Source: Cepaea nemoralis
Taxonomy: Eukaryota; Mollusca; Gastropoda; Stylommatophora; Helicidae
DNA length: 64,000 nt
Assembly: GCA_014155875.1 (NCBI GenBank)
Contig: JACEFZ010028318.1
Span: 266,001-330,000, forward strand
Direction of reading: 5' to 3'
Made by a program: the position numbers and the translations under genes. The notes below the pieces were generated by a model that saw nothing but the letters and a program-made list of their open reading frames with translations, ran no database searches and was not told where the DNA came from. Positions 57,040-64,000 of the stretch are shown in pieces (positions within the stretch are counted from its first letter, which is position 1; each line of letters opens with the position of its first letter).

Positions 57040-57222
57040 GTATGTATTTGTTTTATTCACAATGTCACACTTAACACTAACAAACGGCAACGCTCTGTAA
57101 TATACACGAACAAAAGAAACACACACTACAACTTGTAAATATACATTGCTTTGTATGAAATAAAAGTTTTACCCCCCCCCCCCCCCCCAAAAAAAAAAAA
57201 AAAAAAAATAAAAAAATTTTAC
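57040..57222 (+). repeat. diverged LINE 3' end with poly-C/poly-A tail
   Basis: CAACGCTCTGTAATATACACG and AAATAAAAGTTTTA are shared with the LINE 3' ends at 37733 and 52012. It is followed by about 15 C and then about 18 A. Confidence 0.5.
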
Positions 57223-57284
57223 CAAGTTTATGTCATGGGTCATGTGACCTTATCTCTGGTTGTAATCTGGTACGCTGGGTATCG

Positions 57285-57650
57285 CTGGTCATCGCCTTCC
57301 CGGCCATTTTGATACTGTGTTTGTTGATGCTGCTGCCACCTCGACGATTGGTTCTGACAATTTATACTGCCATGTTCATCATTACCGAGTGGTGGTGATG
57401 GTATCGGTGGGGTTGGAGCCGACAGAAGAGGGAGGTGGGACGGAAAATAATAACTGTGTACTATCATCTTGCTGTTGTTTGTAATGTTATCTTACAACAA
57501 TTTCAATGTAGAAATGTTAAAATGTATAAAATGTGAATTTGCGCATAAGTCACCCACACGTCCACATGCAACGCTCTGTAACAATACGAACAATACATTT
57601 TGCAAACGATTTTAACAGGCAATAAAAGTTTAAAAAAAAAATTTTTTTTT
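57285..57650 (+). repeat. LINE 3' UTR copy
   Basis: Block order matches 51640-52012: TTTGATACTGTGTTTGTTGATGCTG, GAGTGGTGGTGATGG, GGAGCCGACAG, AATGTAGAAATGTTAAAATG, GCGCATAAGTCACCCACACG, CAACGCTCTGTAAC, CAATAAAAGTTTAA plus A tail. 5'-truncated copy. Confidence 0.75.
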
Positions 57651-57664
57651 GTTTGTTTGTTACA

Positions 57665-57831
57665 TGAATTTAATGAGACGCTCCCCGCCAGGAGCTGAGG
57701 GAAGCCGCGCCGGGTCAGATAGATAGACAGACAGACAGACAGATAGTCGGGAACGGGAGCCTATATGACTTCTTATATGAATTAAATGAGATGCTCCCCA
57801 CCAGAGGCTGGGCGAAGCCGGGCCGGGTCAC

Positions 57832-57866
<35 letters not shown>

Positions 57867-57950
57867 GTCGGGAACGGAAGCTTATATGACTACTTATATG
57901 AATTAAATGAGATGTTCCCCACCAGGAGCTGGGCGAAGCCGCGCCGGGTC

Positions 57951-58017
<67 letters not shown>

Positions 58018-58062
58018 TAGATTCCCGCCAGGGCCTGGGCGAAGCCGGGCCGGGTCAGCTAG
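57665..58062. repeat. long repeat with (GACA)n spacers, three to four units
   Basis: Each unit (about 85-95 bases plus the spacer) runs TATATGAATTAAATGAGATG, CTCCCCACCAG, GGCGAAGCCGGGCCGGGTCA and then (GACA)n of variable length (5 to about 16 units). The last unit ends GGCCGGGTCAGCTAGTGTTTA. Read in its ORF it gives RQTDRQTD-type peptide, an artefact. Confidence 0.8.
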
Positions 58063-58305
58063 TGTTTAATAAACAGGATACCGCGTTCGGGCATTCACAT
58101 ACTGTACATACAAGCACGCATACTCACCCACACATTCAAGTGTACACATGTAGTAACACATCTCACTGGCTACATCTGTGTAATACACAACGCGCCGCGC
58201 CTAACGGGATACGGATGTTGGGGTTGTGAAAGTCCGTCCTGAAAGCCGTGCGAATGATATAACACGAGGGGAATCACACATCCCTACTATAGGATTAGTA
58301 CGTTA
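58062..58305. other. intergenic, no gene seen
   Basis: Nothing recognised. Confidence 0.3.
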
Positions 58306-58307
58306 CA

Positions 58308-58485
58308 CATCCTTTACAGGAAGTCGCAGTCAACACCAGCATCCTTTGCTGTGTGTGATCTCTTGGCAAGATAATGTCCAGTAGTTTGCATTTGTTTCTG
58401 AACGACAGACACCCATACCATGTCGTCAAAAACACCATGCAAGACAGTCTGCTGCCAAATCGTTTGTAACGCATTCGTCACGGAG
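58308..58485 (-). repeat. SINE copy (TGGGGTTGACTGC-tail family)
   Basis: On the minus strand: GATTTGGCAGCAGACTG, then GGTATGGGTGTCTGTCGTTC, AAATGCAAACTACTGGACAT, and the tail GGTGTTGACTGCGACTTCC then TGTAAAGGATGTG. All blocks are in the same order as at 19990-20145. Confidence 0.6.
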
Positions 58486-58653
58486 CGGCCATTGTAGGAT
58501 TGGGTCGACGTAATAGAGGTGAAGGCTGAATGTGACGTCATTAGTATTATTATTGGTGGGCAATCCTCTGCATTATTGCGTGTTTGAACTCTTGCGACCA
58601 TTGCGTGGGAGTTATGTCGTAAACCTTGACGAGGGCTTGCATGTATTATTAAG

Positions 58654-59124
58654 CACAAATCTGGTTCTCAACCGGTGGGGCATTCCCCCCCCCCCCTCCC
58701 CGCCCCCAGGGGGGAATTTTAGGGTTTCCAGGGGGAATGAAGACCATTTCAAGATCGTGTTAATACAAGAACCGATTACTTGATATTGTTTTTCCCTTCA
58801 TACTTTACAGTTATGTACGTCTCATCCTTCTAAAATTATTTTATAAAGTAAGTAGACCCACAAATCATGTTTTATGTGGATGTCTAGACTTGTTTTAGTA
58901 TATGCTATTAAATTTACCTTCCATTTTTACGTATACTGTGTAGGGGTGTTGGGATTTTTAGATAGGAAATATGAAAAGAGGGGGGGGGGGGATGACGTTC
59001 TGAATATACGGTGAAGGGGGGCACGGGCCAAATATTTTTGATAGGAAGGGGCGGGAGGGGGGGGGGTTGACGTTCTGAAAATATGGTGAAGGGGGCACGG
59101 GCCAAAAAAGGTTGAGAACCACTG
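58654..59124. mobile_element. hAT-type MITE
   Basis: Terminal inverted repeats TGGTTCTCAACC (58661-58672) and GGTTGAGAACCA (59111-59122), the right end reading ACTG as in the CAGTGGTTCTCAACC ends of known hAT elements. Flanks TATTAAGCA and TATTAGCA suggest a worn 8 bp duplication, as hAT makes. The inside is noncoding, with poly-C/poly-G runs and a repeated ACGTTCTGAA.AT.CGGTGAAGGGGG block. Confidence 0.7.
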
Positions 59125-59639
59125 TATTAGCAGGAGGTGTATGTAGAGACTTTTCTCATGGCCCGGTATTGATGAAATTCTTTACGCTGACTGCGTTGTA
59201 GAGTTCTTCTTTCCCTATTCAAACTCAGATACCATCCATCGGGGTATGCGCGATTGATACTTAGGTACAATGCTTTTTGTGTGTTGTTTAACACAGACAT
59301 TGGTTTTTATGTTAAAAGCTGGCGAGCAATAGCTAAACATTTACAAGAATCAACTTTGTGCAAACAAAAAGACACCACTAGTCAGTTTAAAATTACCGCA
59401 GAAGACAATTCAAATACTGTATGAATATGTGATGTATCTTTCAGCTGAAGGATTTATCTGTGATTTCTACAGTATGTACCTGGCGAGATGCAGCGAAATA
59501 TACCAGGCAAATACAATCGTGAAATCTATTGTTTGTGGCCTCTTTTCTGGAATACAGGGAAATTCTCAGATAACTTCAGAACAGTATTTTCTTTTTTTAA
59601 GGTTGCTCGCTTGAACTCAAGCGTATATCAATATTTTAG

Positions 59640-59893
59640 TCTCATGATGGGTGTAAGACAGAAGATCAAGTGGGTTTGGCCATGTCGTTAGAATGCACAC
59701 TCAGCAACTACATCACTGGCCTTACATCAAAGATCATCTGCGACGAGACCCACGAGGACGTCCAAGAAGAAAATGGATGACGACATCAGAGACATTGTAC
59801 AAACCACACGAATGACACTATCCAGTGCCGTCACCGGGCGCTGGAACGCAAATTATTCCTCCCCACGACGTGAGCTTGACGTCAGAAGTGGAA

Positions 59894-59924
<31 letters not shown>

Positions 59925-59925
59925 G
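59640..59925 (+). pseudogene. LINE 3' end with (GAT)n tail
   Basis: In broken frames the end of a LINE ORF2 is readable: GFGHVVRMHTQQLHHWP, then HLRRDPRGRPRRKWMDDIRD (the GRPRxxWxDDI motif) and QTTRMTLSSA. A stop precedes a (GAT)n tail (about 59894-59921). Only the last approximately 90 codons survive. Confidence 0.65.
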
Positions 59926-59929
59926 GTGA

Positions 59930-59995
59930 TAAGGGTTGAACCCGCTACCTCGACATCAGCACGCCGGAAGTGTTAAGAGCAATCGCTTCCTATCT
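59930..59995 (-). repeat. tRNA-headed SINE fragment (family of 1655)
   Basis: The minus strand holds ACACTTCCGGCGTGCTGATG and AGGTAGCGGGTTCAACCCTT, matching 1665-1705. Only the head is present, next to the LINE (GAT)n tail. Confidence 0.5.
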
Positions 59996-59999
59996 ATTT

Positions 60000-61780
60000 T
60001 GACTATCACTTGAAAACTGCGACATAATGTGTTTGGTAAGTTCTTATTCAATTTACCGGACATCGCTGTCACACGAGCATTTTACTGCTGACTGTTGAAG
60101 TATTGGCAAGTTACGTCAGTCACGTTTGCCGAATCTGTCTGACAAACTACGGCCCCATCAACACCCATACAAATTCGATATATAAAACCCAACGCAAACG
60201 TGGTCTGCTGCAAGATCGCGAGCACTGCTGTATTTCGAACGCGGGTAAGCGGGCTTACAAATCGCGTTCTTCGGTAAGCTCTTCGTCACGGAGTCGCGTC
60301 AAAAGTTGTTGCCAGAAAACAAAAATTACACACTTAGCTCGCACTTATAGAGCGTGGAGTCAGCGTGTCAACGATGAGAAAGCTGATTACAGTGCAAAAT
60401 TAACATTTCGAAAGAACAGCACTCGCGGGCTTTGTCAGAAATGCTAAAAAGTATCTACGACATTGAGTCCCATCAATCCTCATATCGCTAAAATATCTGG
60501 AAATTATGAAGCCTGAGAGAGAGATGGGATGATGGCAGGTATGAGGACTGCTCAAACTGATATAGACATAAGCGAAGTACACGGCTGCCAAGCTACTACA
60601 ACAGCTTGATTAGGCTTGAATTGAAAGCAGAAGCCAGTAATCCAACCCTGTGGGATGCATCCAGTTATTTTTATTTGTATAGTTAATAAACCCTTGGGAG
60701 ATGCCATTTAGTGAGAAATCAATACTGGATGTAGAAGCGATGTATGACTCTACTGACTTTCCCCAGATATAACATATCTAACGATTGCACCCTTCGGCTC
60801 CACATACTTTGCTACTAGACACATTTCACAACTGAATTTTGGGCTGCCTTACTAGAAACGCAAGATATGACAATGGTCGCAACAACGTTTCATATATCTA
60901 TACTTTTGCATGTTTCTATTAATGTGTAATAAACTTGTGTGACTTTAATGATGTTTTTCTACAGATCTGTTGTGGTCGTTCCTGATTACGAGTATAGAGA
61001 TACGAAATGTGATCCGTTGTGATGAGGTTCGTAACTTATTTATCTATTTTCTTCTTACTTTTTGGGTTTTCGTTGTAATTAACACTGTATCACCCACCCA
61101 CCTGTGATTTAACATTGTCGTATTGAGTTGTTGTTAGTATACGTGCATGCAGTCTGTGTGTTTATAACTCTCACTTTTTCGCAGGAGGTTAGCCCGTATC
61201 TGCTGTTTTTATTTGATATTGTATAGTCACCGCCTATAATGAGGGCCAAAGAGAACATAGCCCTAGGGAGAATCAATGGTCACCAGAAAGAGATGCATGC
61301 ATATTAGCGACTCCACCGATGGAGAGCACACGTACAATTTAGACTCACTCACAGACTCACAGGCTTAGCGAAATATCACACGTTGAATTAATAAATTCAA
61401 GAGATGATAATACTCATGACTGTAAGCACGCATCTTTGAGTCAATATACATACACATCATGGAAGTACCACGCCCCTCCCTCCCTTCCCCACATAACACA
61501 TTCCGACGAAACACAGGACGTGAGGGCGCCACGAATCTTTCATCAGCATTGTGATTTCACGTAATGCTACGTGTTTTCCAGTAATTGTGTGTCGGTCATA
61601 AAGCACATCGCATCTTCAACTCTGTGCGTTATTTTATATTGTCCTGAACACAGTCCTTCCACAGCTTTAGCATAGCTCCACTGAAACATAGAGTCAAAAC
61701 GTCAGACTTATTTACATTACTTAATAGAGAGTGAATAATCTAAGATCACAAAGTAGAATCGACACTACTATAAAATATGC
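60000..61780. other. unassigned stretch
   Basis: An ORF at 60103-60447 (114 codons, Cys and Ser rich, CRICLTNYG and GLCQKC) has no recognised domain. An acceptor-like TTTTTCTACAG lies at about 60964. No exon chain could be built. Confidence 0.3.
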
Positions 61781-61784
61781 AAAT

Positions 61785-62265
61785 ATTCTAGTAGACACAC
61801 ACGGCGTACAGACAATAGACAATGTTAGACACACACGGCATACAGAGAATAGACAAGTAGACACACACAAACGTACAGACAATAGACAAGTAAACACAGA
61901 CGGCGACACACAATAGACAAGTAGACACAACACGCGTCGGAAACACCATAGACAAGTAGACACCCACGGCGCGCTACACACAATAGACAAGTAGACACAC
62001 ACAGCGTACAGACAATAGACATAGTAGAAACACACGGCGGCGTACACACAATAGACAAGTAGACACACACGGCGTACAGACAACAGACAAGTAGACACAC
62101 ACAGCGCACCAGACAATAGACAAAGATAAACACACACGGCGTACACCCGTACACACAATAGACAGTAGACACACACGGCGTTATGCGGCGTACACACAAT
62201 AGACAGTGAGACACACACACACGCGACACAACAATAGACAAGTAGACACACACGACATACAACCT
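61785..62265. repeat. minisatellite, unit about 32-36 bp
   Basis: About 14 units of AGTAGACACACACGGCGTAC then AGACAATAGACA. Length and sequence vary by unit. Minus ORFs rich in Cys, Val and Leu are artefacts. Confidence 0.9.
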
Positions 62266-62269
62266 TACC

Positions 62270-64000
62270 CCAGAGGCCGGAGACACTTGGACCGGAGACA
62301 CTGAGACAGAGACAACTTGGACATAGCTCACTACAAACACTCCAGGATTACATTTTTAATGGATACAAACATCCAGCTCGATTCGCTCTATGGTCCAGCA
62401 TGGTTATCATCGGGGATTCTCAAAATTGACATACGGCAACGTTAGTGCCAAACAAATCTAGAGGTCCTAAAGAAGAAATGTGCATGAAAATAAGCTGGTA
62501 GGAATTTGAATTATTTGTGTATAATGAAAGACATGGTGCAGTATTCTTATAGTCAGTATTCTTATAGTCCATGTCGTCTGTGGCGTTGCGATCTGTAGTC
62601 TGTCCACAGCCTTCTACCTCGTGTGCTGGCCAGTCATGTCTGAGACTGAGTGTCCGCTATACACTGGTGTAAGCTGTCTAGAACTCTCTCTCGTGTTCTC
62701 ATCCCACCCCCTCTAACACAACCTCTTCCCCCATTAAATTTCTCCGATGTGACGATATGCTCCAGCGTCCCTTCTCACGACTACCAAAAGAATATGCCAC
62801 AATATAAGGCTATAATTAGATGTACGTAGCGCAACTGTAGAGATATGCGACACAAGACGTATTCTCACACGTAAGAAACATCTAACTTGTCGAATCGACA
62901 CTACTGGAGCAACCCCATGGAATAGACATTGGGGGAGGAAGAGGAGTGAGGTGTAACGATTGTATACTGTTTACGGACTGTTTCATTGTCGACTATAAGA
63001 CTATATTCAACGTCACACATTCTGCGAACAATCGAGCATTTGAACTGCACTGGTCTAGAAATTGATTTCTGAGAGTACTTTGCACCAAGAAGAAGACAAA
63101 TAGTGACACTGAACAAGATACTGAACATCGGAGCAAACGGGCCCATAAAGAGAATGTGTCACGGAAACGGAATACTTTAACTATATTTAACTGATTCATG
63201 GCAAAGGATTGTATGTCACCAAATGTGACTTCTCATTTGGACACAACAGACATAATTCACCATAATAGGGTCACCGTGTTATTTCCGTATCCTTCTATGT
63301 TTTAATGTTAAGTGAATGGAAATATACACTATTATACTTTTTGATTTGATTCTTCACCATGTCAGGTCTCAACATACATTTGTGTTCGGCCTTTGATCAG
63401 TTCACGTATCAGTGGTATGAAAATAAACCGTGACGGAAGGCGTGGTTCCTGGAAGGCGTGACATGTGTCGAACAGCACGAAGATATAAACAGGACAATGG
63501 AGATACCATGGGCAGGAATATTCATCAGGCAGGAGAACAGGCAGAGGGTCGAGAATATCTTAACTTGGTCGCTATGAAAGCCATGTTCCACGATGGACCT
63601 GCTACATGCTGCTTTGTTCATTGTCTCTTCCCTGGCGGATGAGACTATCTTGCCGTGGAAAAAAAAGATGGGTGTGGGGTGGGGTGGGAGTATAAAGGCA
63701 AGAGAATCCACTTCATCGCACCGGATTTAATTGCATATGGGCGCAGTCTCTTGTCCCACAGCGGATTCCGGAAAGCTTCGCAAAGAGCACGAACTCGTTG
63801 CTCTAACGACGACACACTCCCCCTTGTGTGTCTTTTCCACCACCTTCTCTCTTCTTTCCCTTCCCTGGAGACTTCGAGAAAATGGCTACCGTGAACAGAA
63901 TGACGGAGTCCAGAGAGGACCAAGCCTTCCACACGAGAAGCAGGTGTCTTATCCACTTCGCCCTAGAGACACTCCCATTCACAGTTCTGTTGACGTGACA
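62270..64000. other. intergenic, no gene recognised
   Basis: Only a third copy of the KYYNVNV-type repeat was recognised (63265-63365, minus). ORFs at 62901-63199 and 63409-63956 show no known domain. Confidence 0.35.
63265..63365 (-). repeat. third copy of the KYYNVNV-type dispersed repeat
   Basis: The minus strand reads AATCAAATCAAAAAGTATAA, then CCATTCACTTAACATTAAAA and AACACGGTGACCCTA, parallel to 17490-17640 in reverse. Confidence 0.4.

Noticed and set aside
60103..60447. Cys-rich 114-codon ORF as a zinc-finger gene
   Set aside because: Cys spacing fits no finger class I know, and there is no second copy or splice support; left as unassigned.

Overview
The window is eukaryotic, intron-bearing and dominated by repeats, and most likely comes from a lophotrochozoan, probably a mollusc (inference). 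The grounds are long microsatellites and minisatellites, several non-LTR retrotransposon families, many tRNA-headed SINE copies, and fragments of two conserved nucleolar genes that both resemble animal proteins (NIFK and AATF). No bacterial gene organisation, rRNA gene, CRISPR array or complete tRNA gene was found.

Layout. 1-15 kb holds decayed LINE and SINE pieces between minisatellites, including a LINE reverse-transcriptase tail (1.83-2.56 kb, minus) and a LINE with an RNase H domain (10.4-11.4 kb, plus). 15-21.5 kb holds a 39-41 bp minisatellite, about 1 kb of pure trinucleotide repeat, and SINEs. 21.77-32.09 kb is one 10.3 kb palindromic element. It has arms of about 3.7 kb, a 3 kb loop, AG...CT termini and a possible imperfect 6 bp target duplication, and it splits an older RTE-like copy whose two halves flank it. 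Each arm carries the same two-exon gene (128 residues) behind its own TATA box and a repeated YY1-motif/E-box block, both pointing inward. The loop carries a PC4-like ssDNA-binding ORF and an AT-rich repeat field. 32.3-33.1 kb is a 37-38 bp satellite that appears to have grown out of a SINE tail. 34.4-36.6 kb holds a LINE 3' half with a C2H2 finger and a long LINE 3' UTR copy.

37.27-44.98 kb is a tandem duplication of a NIFK-like (Ki-67 FHA-interacting nucleolar phosphoprotein) gene. Both copies share the same internal loss in the RRM, and their C-terminal 16-residue KTP repeat has grown to about 74 units in one copy and about 19 in the other. Nested retro-insertions with clear target duplications sit in the NIFK leader, and the second copy also carries an insertion whose start matches U2 snRNA. 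45-52 kb is one large LINE, split twice by antisense RTE-like fragments (one with an exact 11 bp duplication), with a long, internally repeated 3' UTR that ends directly before an AATF-like gene start. That AATF copy is interrupted after codon 20 by a 3.34 kb LTR retroelement (52116-55459) whose two LTRs are in inverted orientation, yet which is flanked by a perfect 5 bp duplication (TACTG).

56-64 kb holds more microsatellites, a (GACA)n-spaced repeat, a hAT-type MITE, a LINE tail, a 34 bp minisatellite, and about 1.7 kb of sequence with no recognisable gene.

The genes do not form a pathway. The window mainly records transposition. The two observations of most interest are the palindromic element with a spliced gene in each arm and the inverted-LTR insertion. 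All coordinates of repeat edges were judged by eye and may be off by some bases.
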